DNA of 64,000 nucleotides, from assembly GCA_014728215.1 (NCBI GenBank), contig WJLZ01000086.1, forward strand, positions 1-64,000. The letters run 5' to 3'. The stretch comes from Chitinivibrionales bacterium. Its GTDB lineage: Bacteria; Fibrobacterota; Chitinivibrionia; Chitinivibrionales; WJKA01. The notes under the pieces were generated by a model that saw only the letters and a program-made list of their open reading frames with translations, did not search any database and had not been told where the DNA came from. The position numbers were made by a program, and so were the translations under genes. The number at the start of each line of letters is the position of its first letter. Position 1 is the first letter of the stretch. Shown here piece after piece: positions 56,085-63,963 of this stretch.

Positions 56085-56570
56085 TCATCGTAATTTCTCG
56101 ACTAACCTCTCGACCAGTTCATCAACAGCCGAATCAATCACCGGACTTAACCCTTCACCCAGATACTCGGGGATTTCGATAGTTACGCCCCATATTTCCC
56201 ACTCCGGGAAGGGCGAGACAATATCGAGTTTGCGAAGGGTTTCCATTACCGAGGCAATATCGGTCTGATGGAGTGAGGGAGCAAAGGCGCGGGAGGCTTT
56301 TTTTACAATGCGAATATGCCCGGGTTTTGCGCCTGCCAGCGCATCAAGAAAAACAAACCGGCCAGCTTTTTCCAGAAGGTCGGCAATCTCATAAATATCA
56401 CCACTTAAAATGTGGAAAAAGATGTCATTTCGCCTGCCTAAACGTTCCTGCAAACGCCGAACCGCAATCACCCCCGCGGCGTCATCACCGACAAGTGTGT
56501 TACCTATTCCGATTATACCCAGAGGGGTATTTTTTTTATCAGGATGAAGGCTTGTAGAGTTTGACCTCAT
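56085..56570 (-). CDS. [NiFe] hydrogenase maturation protease (peptidase M52)
   Basis: 161 residues (ATG 56570; GTG 56576 also possible, with AGGAG upstream of both). It starts GIIGIGNTLVGDDAAGVIAVRRL, the HycI/HyaD/HoxW signature with the nickel-binding residues (the Asp in GDD, Asp of FLDAL, His of SLHQTD). It trims the C-terminal peptide of the large subunit after Ni insertion; the substrate is encoded two genes upstream. It overlaps the ferredoxin gene by 32 bases and is the last gene of the operon. Confidence 0.94.
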   Translation of the reverse strand: MRSNSTSLHPDKKNTPLGIIGIGNTLVGDDAAGVIAVRRLQERLGRRNDIFFHILSGDIYEIADLLEKAGRFVFLDALAGAKPGHIRIVKKASRAFAPSLHQTDIASVMETLRKLDIVSPFPEWEIWGVTIEIPEYLGEGLSPVIDSAVDELVERLVEKLR

Positions 56571-57276
56571 AAACACATTGCTCCTGGCCTCTGCTTGCTT
56601 TTGTTAAACGGGGACGAATTCCGCTGATTTTGTTAAAATACCCCGCAAGATAATTGTAAAAGAGCACGCAGAGATCTCCCCCCAGCGAAATCCCTTCACG
56701 GCCGCAGAGATCACGAATAAAGCATTTGCCCACAGTGAGGGTCAGTTTATCATCGCTCAACTCAGGCTCTATCTCCCATGCTCCGGAGAACATATGTACG
56801 ATCATTGCAAGAACATCCTCTACCGATTCGGGGTGTTGATAGCGGGGTAGCTGCGTTGCCAATGATCTTCCGGCCATTGTTCCAACCGCAGGCAGACTCT
56901 GGCCGAGAGTCTGTTTAAGCACCGAAGCCACCGAAAGCAGACGCATACCAAGGTCTTCTTCAGCCTGTTTCAGGCTTTCCTCTTCTTCGATTACGTTATA
57001 AACAAGAGCAGTTTCACCGGTCTTTTTTGCAAGGGCAAGGGCCTTGGGATCATGATAAAAAACCTGTGACATCCTGATATTGGAATGGGATATTGCCGTG
57101 GCAGGGCATATCTCCGTGCAGCTTAAACAGCCAAAACATTCATGCGCTTTCACTACCCCGGGAACAGCATCGGATTCACTGTATTCAAATACCTTTGTCG
57201 GACAGATATCGGCACACAGGGCACAGCCCACGCATGCCTTTTCATCGATAGTAATCTCTGGAGCACTGTTATTCAT
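56539..57276 (-). CDS. 2x[4Fe-4S] ferredoxin fused to a V4R-like domain
   Basis: 245 residues. Two ferredoxin motifs at the N-terminus (CVGCALCADICP and CFGCLSCTEICP, residues 15-65). The C-terminal part (about 110-245) has the Cys-containing pattern VGKCFIRDLCGREGISLGGDLCVLFYNYLAGYFNKISGI…QCVYEVKL, which resembles V4R (4-vinyl reductase) domains that bind small hydrophobic ligands. The ferredoxin part most likely carries electrons from the hydrogenase small subunit; the V4R part could gate this by ligand binding (inference). Coupled to the large-subunit gene by an ATGA overlap. Confidence 0.8.
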   Translation of the reverse strand: MNNSAPEITIDEKACVGCALCADICPTKVFEYSESDAVPGVVKAHECFGCLSCTEICPATAISHSNIRMSQVFYHDPKALALAKKTGETALVYNVIEEEESLKQAEEDLGMRLLSVASVLKQTLGQSLPAVGTMAGRSLATQLPRYQHPESVEDVLAMIVHMFSGAWEIEPELSDDKLTLTVGKCFIRDLCGREGISLGGDLCVLFYNYLAGYFNKISGIRPRLTKASRGQEQCVYEVKLYKPSS

Positions 57277-58679
57277 TCCATCACTCCCCTTGTCAATGTA
57301 TTAACAATTGTTCCTGCTTTTCGCACCTCCACTGTCATGGGCATTTTTCCCGCTGCATGCGTTGCACAGGCAAGACAGGGATCGAAACACCGTACGGCGA
57401 ATTCGATCCCGTTCATCATGAGCTCATCACCACCCTGCTTTTTCATTTCCCGCGCCGTCAGGGTAAGTGCGGTATTAATAGCATCATAGTTATTCTGTGT
57501 CGCAACAATAAGGTTGGCGCCGGTAACTTTACCCTTACTATCGGCGGTATAGTCGTGTACCAGAATTCCACGGGGGGCCTCAATCGCCGCGATATACCGT
57601 CCCTCCCCTGGAGTAACGTTTTCGAGTAATATATCACCGGAGGGCAACTCCGAAGGGATAGCCGCGATTCGTTCTGCACAATGGACCATTTCAATTATCC
57701 GCGCTTCAATATTGTCCAGGACACAAAGGCGGGGGGTTCCGCTGCTTTTAAACTGTTGCATGAGTTCGGAAGCCCGGGGTGTCGAGAATGAATCATTGAC
57801 ATTCATCCGTGCAAGGGGGCCCACAAAATATTCCTGTTCCCGCTCACCTTTCAGATGCACCGATTTCATATAAGAACCCGACATAACATGCTCGATAAAA
57901 TGATCGGCGTATTTTTCCGCTTCAAAAATCCGGTCCTCATTCCCGGCACTATCACAAACCCGAAGAACGCCTTCACCAAAATCAACTTTACCGTTGCTGG
58001 TAATGGCCAGCGAATAATAATCGAGTATGGTTGCATCCCGAAGAGATTCAAGCCTGGCGATCAGCTCGATTAATGGTGTATGGAGATCCATTAAAATTTT
58101 GAGCGCTTCGCTCCCCCACTCACGGATTTTATCCAGTTCTTCACCGGTTGGTTGGGATGCAATTCCGCCGGGGACAAGGGTTACCGGATGAACGCCCCTT
58201 CCTCCCACAATTTCAACAATCCGTTGACCGATACTTCGAAGGCGCAGTGCTTTTCTGGCCAGCTCGGGATTGGAAGAGAGCAGGTGGAAGATGTTTTTCT
58301 CCTGCGGAGGGGCATCGATTCCCCTCACGATATCCGGCCCTAGCAACACAAAGGTACTCAAGGCATGAGAGTGGAGGATGTGGCCGGCGTACAGGAGTTC
58401 ACGAAGCAATTTCGCTTTAAGCGGAGGAATAATCCCCGCGCCATTTTCGATAGCGACAACTGATGCCAGGTGATGAGCAGCCGGACAAACACCGCAGATA
58501 CGTCCGGTAACAAGGGGCATTTTAACAAGCTCCATGTTTTCGAGCAGTTTTTCGAATCCCCGGATTTCCAGTACCTGCAGTCGACCCGCCGTGATTTCAT
58601 CGTTATCATTCAGGTCCAGAATCACCCTGGCATGGCCTTCAATCCGGGTGATCGGTTCGATTTTTATCTGTTTCGGCAT
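57273..58679 (-). CDS. [NiFe] hydrogenase large subunit (group-3-like)
   Basis: 468 residues carrying the Ni-Fe(CN)2CO site. Proximal ligand pair RICGVC (Cys62, Cys65) and distal pair DPCLACATH (Cys435, Cys438) are intact. Sequence following His441 is a 27-residue C-terminal peptide, as expected for a subunit matured by the M52 protease encoded two genes on. ITRIEGHARV at the start and SHALSTFVLLGPD agree with cytoplasmic group 3 (Mvh/Hox-type) enzymes rather than membrane-bound group 1. Function: reversible H2 activation. No diaphorase or Hdr subunit is encoded here. Confidence 0.96.
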   Translation of the reverse strand: MPKQIKIEPITRIEGHARVILDLNDNDEITAGRLQVLEIRGFEKLLENMELVKMPLVTGRICGVCPAAHHLASVVAIENGAGIIPPLKAKLLRELLYAGHILHSHALSTFVLLGPDIVRGIDAPPQEKNIFHLLSSNPELARKALRLRSIGQRIVEIVGGRGVHPVTLVPGGIASQPTGEELDKIREWGSEALKILMDLHTPLIELIARLESLRDATILDYYSLAITSNGKVDFGEGVLRVCDSAGNEDRIFEAEKYADHFIEHVMSGSYMKSVHLKGEREQEYFVGPLARMNVNDSFSTPRASELMQQFKSSGTPRLCVLDNIEARIIEMVHCAERIAAIPSELPSGDILLENVTPGEGRYIAAIEAPRGILVHDYTADSKGKVTGANLIVATQNNYDAINTALTLTAREMKKQGGDELMMNGIEFAVRCFDPCLACATHAAGKMPMTVEVRKAGTIVNTLTRGVME

Positions 58680-58696
58680 TATGTCTCCTTAATATT

Positions 58697-59605
58697 TTAC
58701 TGTGCCCATTCTCTTATTTTTACTGCAGGCTTTTTGTACATGACCGGTGATGCCATTGCATAGGCGTAATAGGTCCTGGCTTCATCTTCGATATATTGCC
58801 TGATTTCCTGTTCCTCTATACCGGTAAGCATGCTCATTCGCCGTGCGATCATGGTCCGCATATCGAGATGGGGTTCGGTAATAATATCTGTCGACGGTCC
58901 TGCGCAACCGCTGCAGGCCACCCCCTTGTTCGGGCATTGAGCAAGACAGCGTTCCATGGTAACGGATCCCATGCAGACAACCCCCTGGCTCAGAAAACAA
59001 ACAGTGTCATCCGCTGCAGTCACATTTCCTTTTTGTAATGCAACAGGCGAAACCTTTTTCATCGTGCGCTCACATCTGGAGCAAACGGTCTTTTGAACCA
59101 TTGATTTTTTTTCGGGTGATAAAAGACCGGTAATTGCCGAAGCAATCCAGTATGGATGAGGTGGACAACCGGGAAGATACCGGTCGACAGTTACGATTTC
59201 ATCGATTGGAACCACACTCTGTTCAAGCTTTGGAGCATTACTGTCGGGCCATTCCCCCGGGGCATTGGTCATTCCCGCTCCATATGCTTTTTCCAGTACC
59301 GAATCACCCCGGTAAAGCCAGCCCACCCCCGAAGGGCCTCCATACACAGCACAGGTTCCGAATGCGATAAGTGTTTTGACGCTCTCACGCATTTTGATGC
59401 ATGCCGCACGATCATGTTCGCTCCGAATAGCGCCTTCAACAATGCCGACATCGGCCCGGGGATACTCCCTTTCATCCATCAAAACGGGAACCCGGACAAA
59501 TTCCACTGAGTCAGTAAGGTTAATAAGCTTTTCGTGCAAATCCACCACCGCAACATGGCAGCCGGAACATCCCGAAAGCCATTCGGTAGATATCTTAATT
59601 TTCAT
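58697..59605 (-). CDS. [NiFe] hydrogenase small subunit
   Basis: 302 residues, no Tat signal, so cytoplasmic. WLSGCSGCHVAVVDLHEKL holds the first proximal-cluster cysteines (Cys13, Cys16); IAFGTCAVYGG and LPGCPPHP supply the others. The C-terminal half has further cysteines (CSRC; VCFLSQGVVCMGSVTMERCLAQCPNKGVACSGC) giving medial and distal clusters as in MvhG-like subunits. It overlaps the V4R gene by 11 bases and precedes the large subunit. Confidence 0.95.
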   Translation of the reverse strand: MKIKISTEWLSGCSGCHVAVVDLHEKLINLTDSVEFVRVPVLMDEREYPRADVGIVEGAIRSEHDRAACIKMRESVKTLIAFGTCAVYGGPSGVGWLYRGDSVLEKAYGAGMTNAPGEWPDSNAPKLEQSVVPIDEIVTVDRYLPGCPPHPYWIASAITGLLSPEKKSMVQKTVCSRCERTMKKVSPVALQKGNVTAADDTVCFLSQGVVCMGSVTMERCLAQCPNKGVACSGCAGPSTDIITEPHLDMRTMIARRMSMLTGIEEQEIRQYIEDEARTYYAYAMASPVMYKKPAVKIREWAQ

Positions 59606-60089
59606 TTTTCCCCTCCAGTATAAGTTCTTTCAGGCAGGCATTCGGTCCTGCATGAACGATCTCGAGCGTTGCCTTGGTATTGTTCATTACCTTTTCCATG
59701 GCGCCTGCAAATACCCCGTGGGCCATGTAACACAATGACTGTTTCTGCTCGTGGGAATACCGGAAGAGGGCATTTCTCACCATACAGGTATGGAATACCA
59801 GTCGGATTTTTTTCTTTCCTTTTTCTTCGATGATAACATCATCATTTTCTCCCTGAAAAGGCTCGAACTCCCAGACGATGCCCCTTTTCGCAAGTGCTTC
59901 ACGAAGGATACCGATCGCCTGTATCGGATCATTGGTTTTTCCACTGGCTTCCGTGGCTTCACTGCCGAATTTCTTGCCTGCCAGCGAACAGATGGAAAGA
60001 CTTCCTTTACCAAGATTTTTTTCAGATGCGCTGGCCAGGGCACCAACGAAGTACGCTACATTGTGAAGCGTTCCGAGTTCATTTGCCAT
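59595..60089 (-). CDS. stand-alone V4R-like protein
   Basis: 164 residues from ATG 60089 (AAGGAG 10 bases upstream; the open frame extends further but that part overlaps the preceding gene and reads as low-complexity). The C-terminal HTCMVRNALFRYSHEQKQSLCYMAHGVFAGAMEKVMNNTKATLEIVHAGPNACLKELIL matches the V4R/4-vinyl-reductase pattern 'C..…G…G…G…C'. V4R domains bind small molecules in regulators and enzymes. It lies between three roadblock-like genes and the hydrogenase small subunit, so it may link signalling and enzyme (inference). Confidence 0.72.
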   Translation of the reverse strand: MANELGTLHNVAYFVGALASASEKNLGKGSLSICSLAGKKFGSEATEASGKTNDPIQAIGILREALAKRGIVWEFEPFQGENDDVIIEEKGKKKIRLVFHTCMVRNALFRYSHEQKQSLCYMAHGVFAGAMEKVMNNTKATLEIVHAGPNACLKELILEGKNEN

Positions 60090-60106
60090 GATCTCTCTAC
60101 TCCTTT

Positions 60107-60445
60107 TTATTCTTCGTTCTGTTGAATCGACTGAAGTTTCATGAGCACATCCCCGATAACCATATGCCTGTTTCCTGCAACGACGAAAATCATATTTTTT
60201 CTCCGGGAAATAATCATTGTCCCATGCTTGAATTCGAGAAGGATCCACTGTAGTTCTCGGAGTCCCAGCCCCTGCCCCATCCCTTCGGATGCCATTGCAC
60301 AAATGGCGGATACCGCCGCGACATGCTCAGGATCGGTCGTTCCGGCGTTAAGGGCCCCCAGCAGGAAACCATCAGAGCCAACAAGATAAGCCCCGAGCAC
60401 CCCGCGGGTTTCAATGAGTGTTTCGAGGTTCGACAGATTATTCAT
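60107..60445 (-). CDS. roadblock/LC7 domain protein 3
   Basis: 112 residues, one complete roadblock/LC7 fold: LETLIETRGVLGAYLVGSDGFLLGALNAG, a central helix with AVSAICAMASEGMGQGL, then IILLEFKHGTMIISRRKNMIFVVAG and a closing helix. Such proteins usually act as dimers that regulate Ras-like GTPases (MglB type). It lies 17 bases upstream of the V4R-like gene. Confidence 0.85.
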   Translation of the reverse strand: MNNLSNLETLIETRGVLGAYLVGSDGFLLGALNAGTTDPEHVAAVSAICAMASEGMGQGLGLRELQWILLEFKHGTMIISRRKNMIFVVAGNRHMVIGDVLMKLQSIQQNEE

Positions 60446-60485
60446 GGAGAAGAAACATATTCAGCACACATTTACGGACCACAAC

Positions 60486-60839
60486 TTACAGCAATTTGAC
60501 AAGGCCGTCAACACCTTTTTTCACGGCGTACCGTACACTTCCGATTACCGCATTGAGATCGGTGATAACCACCAGAATATCTTCACCGGCTGCGGCAATA
60601 ATTACTTTTCCCATCGCAAATTCGAGCAGATACTGTTCCAGTTTGCCCATTTCAAAATCTTTGCCGATCATTTCCGATGCTCCGATTGCACTGGCAACGA
60701 CCGCACCCAGAGCGTCGGTGTCCAGCGTTGCCGCACTGGCACTCTCAATAACGAAACCATCGCGACCGACAATCGCTACCGCTGTAACACCATCGATCCT
60801 TAAAAATTCACCCAATGCTTCTTTAATCGTTTTGGCCAT
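60486..60839 (-). CDS. roadblock/LC7 domain protein 2
   Basis: 117 residues. GDLEFL-type first helix (IKEALGEFLRIDGVTAVAIVGRDGFVIES), LDTDALGAVVASAIGASEMIGKDFEMGKLEQYLLEFAMGKVIIAAAGEDILVVITD, and a final helix: the clearest roadblock of the three. Good Shine-Dalgarno (AGGAGGG) before ATG 60839. Spaced 40 bases from the next roadblock gene and 17 from the previous one. Confidence 0.92.
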   Translation of the reverse strand: MAKTIKEALGEFLRIDGVTAVAIVGRDGFVIESASAATLDTDALGAVVASAIGASEMIGKDFEMGKLEQYLLEFAMGKVIIAAAGEDILVVITDLNAVIGSVRYAVKKGVDGLVKLL

Positions 60840-60856
60840 GAGCCCTCCTTGTATCT

Positions 60857-61228
60857 TTAAATTTTTGTAATAAGGTCAATGATTGCGTTCTCCCAGGTAC
60901 CGATATCAGCGCCCCGCGCAAAGAGAACCATTATAAACCTACTCTCATTCAGTTCCCGGATATACATCGTTCCGTGATCAGTGGTCACTGAGAGTTTCTT
61001 TTCTCCGGTATCAGGCAGCACATCGAGATTACATCCTGCGGCAAACAATCCTGCGGCAAGTGAAACAATTTCCTCTACCGATGCAGCGCCGCGGACCTGC
61101 CATGCTGTCGGAAGCCCATCTTTGCTTACCTGCGCAACGGCTTCAATGGCTGGTGATAGCTCCATTATTGTCTCCAAAACCCGGGAAACATCACCCGATA
61201 GGCTGTTTTTCTGTTCTCTTTCTTCCAT
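60857..61228 (-). CDS. roadblock/LC7-like protein 1
   Basis: 123 residues of the same fold but more diverged: VLETIMELSPAIEAVAQVSKDGLPTAWQVRGAASVEEIVSLAAGLFAAG, then KKLSVTTDHGTMYIRELNESRFIMVLFARG. It may form heterodimers with the two roadblock proteins encoded downstream. The surrounding gaps are 27 and 17 bases, which fits an operon. Confidence 0.75.
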   Translation of the reverse strand: MEEREQKNSLSGDVSRVLETIMELSPAIEAVAQVSKDGLPTAWQVRGAASVEEIVSLAAGLFAAGCNLDVLPDTGEKKLSVTTDHGTMYIRELNESRFIMVLFARGADIGTWENAIIDLITKI

Positions 61229-61255
61229 AATACTTGGAGTTCTCTATCCTTTCGT

Positions 61256-62332
61256 TCAGGGATTACAGCTCTTGCATGGTGTCAAACTATCCCTTATGGC
61301 ATCGCTCCGTTTATCGAACCACTGCAAATGCTCCACCTTCGTACTCGTCAAGGTCAGGCATGATGGTACATGAAATGTGTTCCGTCCTGCAACACCCACA
61401 TAATTGCCCTGTGCTATAAGACGGGGAGGACTGAACCATGACTCCCTGATTTGAAGCGGTTTTTGTTCTCCGATAACTGATGTGCCCCATATTCCATTAA
61501 AGTTACGGGCGAGTTTGCCGAAGGCACGATGAGCGCAATCGTTTACAAAAGGTGCTATCACCGGCGCATTTCCACCCCGTGCCGACAGAGCGAGAATCAA
61601 ACCGGTGTTTTTTACCGGTCCGGTAATAACCGCGGCCTGGGCATTGGAAAGGGAAACACATTCAACTCTTTTAGCACCGGTTTCGACAATGGCCCGTTTT
61701 GTCCGGTGGTAAAACATACCAAGCTTGCCGGCAATTTCTTCAACGGTATCGGCATTGCCTGAAGATTCGAGGATAAAGCCGTCACTGTCGATGAGTGCAA
61801 CACAGTCGATAGCTTTTGAAAAACCTGCGGTCTTCCTGATTATATTTTTCTCGACCCAATAAATCTCTTCTTCACCGGGCTCCGGCCAGATTCGCATAAG
61901 CTCATTTAAATAATCCTTGAGGACATTCCGGCACCGGAGACTGAAATGATCGAGGATTGTAACCACCTGTTCTCTGATCGAATCATGGATACCTTTGGGC
62001 TTATGCAATTGCACACGGGAATAAAAGGGCAGCCCGCCTACCGTAAAGCAGGATACCGCTTCCCATGAATCGGCAGCGATTGATATACCGAACCGTTTGT
62101 TGGTTTTACTCGAGGGTGTAAAAGAATGAATTGCATTCCGGTCCCATCCGTCGGTAACCGATGTTCCGGGACATATGCCGACCAGGGGACCATAGTTTGA
62201 TTCGAGGGAGAGACCGATTACTCTTTGTGCCTGTGCCTCCCGAAGGGGATGTTTTACTTTTTCCGGAAGCCCGGCCCCATCGGTAACAATGGAAACTGCT
62301 ATTTTGGCAAGAAGACTTTCGGCTGCAGTCAC
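61256..62332 (-). CDS. roadblock-like protein with C-terminal Ada-type zinc-binding tail
   Basis: 358 residues. An N-terminal domain of unknown type (about 1-160); a roadblock-like domain (about 165-255: AIDCVALIDSDGFILESSGNADTVEEIAGKLGMFYHRTKRAIVETG); and an Ada_Zn_binding-like tail (about 310-358: VGVAGRNTFHVPSC…DSLTPCKSCNP) in which His321, Cys325, Cys353 and Cys356 would bind metal. The fusion is, to my knowledge, unusual. The start overlaps the upstream gene stop by four bases (ATGA), indicating coupled translation with the DUF4388/pseudo-GTPase protein. Confidence 0.72.
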   Translation of the reverse strand: MTAAESLLAKIAVSIVTDGAGLPEKVKHPLREAQAQRVIGLSLESNYGPLVGICPGTSVTDGWDRNAIHSFTPSSKTNKRFGISIAADSWEAVSCFTVGGLPFYSRVQLHKPKGIHDSIREQVVTILDHFSLRCRNVLKDYLNELMRIWPEPGEEEIYWVEKNIIRKTAGFSKAIDCVALIDSDGFILESSGNADTVEEIAGKLGMFYHRTKRAIVETGAKRVECVSLSNAQAAVITGPVKNTGLILALSARGGNAPVIAPFVNDCAHRAFGKLARNFNGIWGTSVIGEQKPLQIRESWFSPPRLIAQGNYVGVAGRNTFHVPSCLTLTSTKVEHLQWFDKRSDAIRDSLTPCKSCNP

Positions 62333-63840
62333 TCTGCACCTTTCCCTGGAAAGTCAGAGGTTAATGCCGTGATGTTCTTAAGCACCGGGGCTATATCATC
62401 GATGGAATCGACACGACAGGAAAGGCATTTATAGCGTACATTCACGTTTCCTGAATTTTTTCTAACAGCCTCTTCAACCGCATCCGGCTTCTCACAAAGA
62501 AGAACTGCGACAGGAACCTTCTTTTTGTCTAAATCCTGTACAAATGATGAAGCATTTTTGGTTTCAGTATAGAGAACGGTTGGAGACCCGTTGAGGATTT
62601 CACATTCTTTTTGCATCCCGATTCCCGCCAGATAGTAGCAGACTCCTCCGGTGCGCCCCAGGCGAATAACCGGAAACGAATTGCCGGATAGTTTGTCCGG
62701 TGAAAATTTTTTGGAAAGAACACCAAAGAAGGAAGAAAGCAATGAATCTTCTGCACGAACAGTAAGTATCATATTCCTTGCAGAAAGCATTTTTAAATCT
62801 GCGATATCAGCATTGCTCATCCATCGAAGCGGCAGCGTTCCCGGCTCAATACTTGCTACCATCGATTCGAGAGGATTCCGCGCAGAATGACCTTTTCTGC
62901 CGGAAACGATTTTTGATTGAGCTGCAGAGTGAGATTTTTTATTCTCTGCCGAAGATGAAACGGGCTCCGTGCGCTCAGCTCCAACATGTTCTTCGATGCA
63001 GTTCAATTTATCCAGATTTATGGTGGTCGACCAGCTTTTTGTCTGTGATTGATCGATAGAAAAAGCATAGGAGAGTAGAATCTGCTCCATGGGCCAGTGA
63101 AGGTTCCGGACATCGGGAATCCATGCATGTTTTATGACCCGCAGAATACCATGATTTAAGGAGAGAAGCTCATAGATCGCTTCGATCCCGATATGATGAC
63201 TCGACCATGCCGTTGTCGGGACACCGCTCTGAAAAGAGATACCGCCACGGATTCTCTCCAGACAATTGGTATCGTCAACGTCCTTTTCTACAATGCAGCC
63301 GTCAATTCTGACAACGGCACTCCATCCCCCTATCGCGATCATCTGGAGAACATCACTTACCGGAACATCTTCTATTCGTGAAGCCATTAGTGGGCGATAC
63401 AGGGATGTTCGTATCTTGGTGATATTTTCCCAATTGGATTCCCATCCTTCTTTAATATTAATAATGCCCGACAGGCGAAGACTCGAGGGAAGCTCAAGCG
63501 CTTCATGAGGCAATCTGGTTCCGTTCTTTAATGCCAGAGTAAAAGCATGATTTGGTGCACACTCAAGTGCCCGGGCACCAGCCTCTAGGAAGGAATAACC
63601 GGAGCGGATATCGCATAGTACAACACCACACTTTTGAAGGTTTGATTCCAGTGACTGGAAATCAGACAAATCACCGGAATATTTGACGGTACATTCCGCA
63701 TTGCTGTTTTCGACAAAGGTTGTAAACTGATTATAGAGTGCCTTCTCGGGAGAAAGAAGCAAGATATCGAACTCATTCGACATCGTAAGGGAATCAAATC
63801 CCGGCATGGGTGGAAAATTATCCGGATAACTCGTTTTCAT
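62329..63840 (-). CDS. receiver-like/DUF4388/degenerate Ras-like G-domain protein
   Basis: 503 residues; first gene of the hydrogenase operon. Receiver-like region (about 22-148; Asp77 in VVLCDIRS at the phosphoacceptor position). DUF4388/PATAN-like domain (about 150-240; VSDVLQMIAIGGWSAVVRIDG, ISFQSGVPTTAW, EAIYELLSLNHGILRV). Ser-rich linker (270-330). The C-terminal part (about 355-495) aligns by eye with the MglA/COG2229 GTPase layout: IRLGRTGGVCYYLAGIGMQ at the switch-II position, then VPVAVLLCEKPDAVEEAVR. But it has no P-loop, and GIGMQ and CEKPD replace GTPGQ and NKxD. ATG 63840 is used; ATG 63783 is possible. Confidence 0.6.
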   Translation of the reverse strand: MKTSYPDNFPPMPGFDSLTMSNEFDILLLSPEKALYNQFTTFVENSNAECTVKYSGDLSDFQSLESNLQKCGVVLCDIRSGYSFLEAGARALECAPNHAFTLALKNGTRLPHEALELPSSLRLSGIINIKEGWESNWENITKIRTSLYRPLMASRIEDVPVSDVLQMIAIGGWSAVVRIDGCIVEKDVDDTNCLERIRGGISFQSGVPTTAWSSHHIGIEAIYELLSLNHGILRVIKHAWIPDVRNLHWPMEQILLSYAFSIDQSQTKSWSTTINLDKLNCIEEHVGAERTEPVSSSAENKKSHSAAQSKIVSGRKGHSARNPLESMVASIEPGTLPLRWMSNADIADLKMLSARNMILTVRAEDSLLSSFFGVLSKKFSPDKLSGNSFPVIRLGRTGGVCYYLAGIGMQKECEILNGSPTVLYTETKNASSFVQDLDKKKVPVAVLLCEKPDAVEEAVRKNSGNVNVRYKCLSCRVDSIDDIAPVLKNITALTSDFPGKGAE

Positions 63841-63932
63841 CGTAACAAAAATTCGAAGCTCTCGGTTAGTGATCGCCCCGGGCCTGATACTTTTTTCCTG
63901 TCTTCCCGGAGCAGCCGTCTTTGTTGTAATTC

Positions 63933-63963
63933 AATATACTATACAGCCTTAACTGTTTTGCAA
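63933..63963 (-). promoter_or_regulatory. candidate promoter of the hydrogenase operon
   Basis: On the minus strand TTGCAA (63963-63958) and TATATT (63938-63933) are separated by 19 bases, a suboptimal spacing; TATAGT overlaps upstream. The leader would be about 85 bases. Weak evidence; no clear palindromic operator is present, and no Shine-Dalgarno precedes ATG 63840. Confidence 0.3.

Noticed and set aside
60090-60302. N-terminal extension of the V4R-like protein
   Set aside because: Overlaps the upstream roadblock gene in another frame and reads as Arg-rich shadow sequence; ATG 60089 has a good Shine-Dalgarno sequence.
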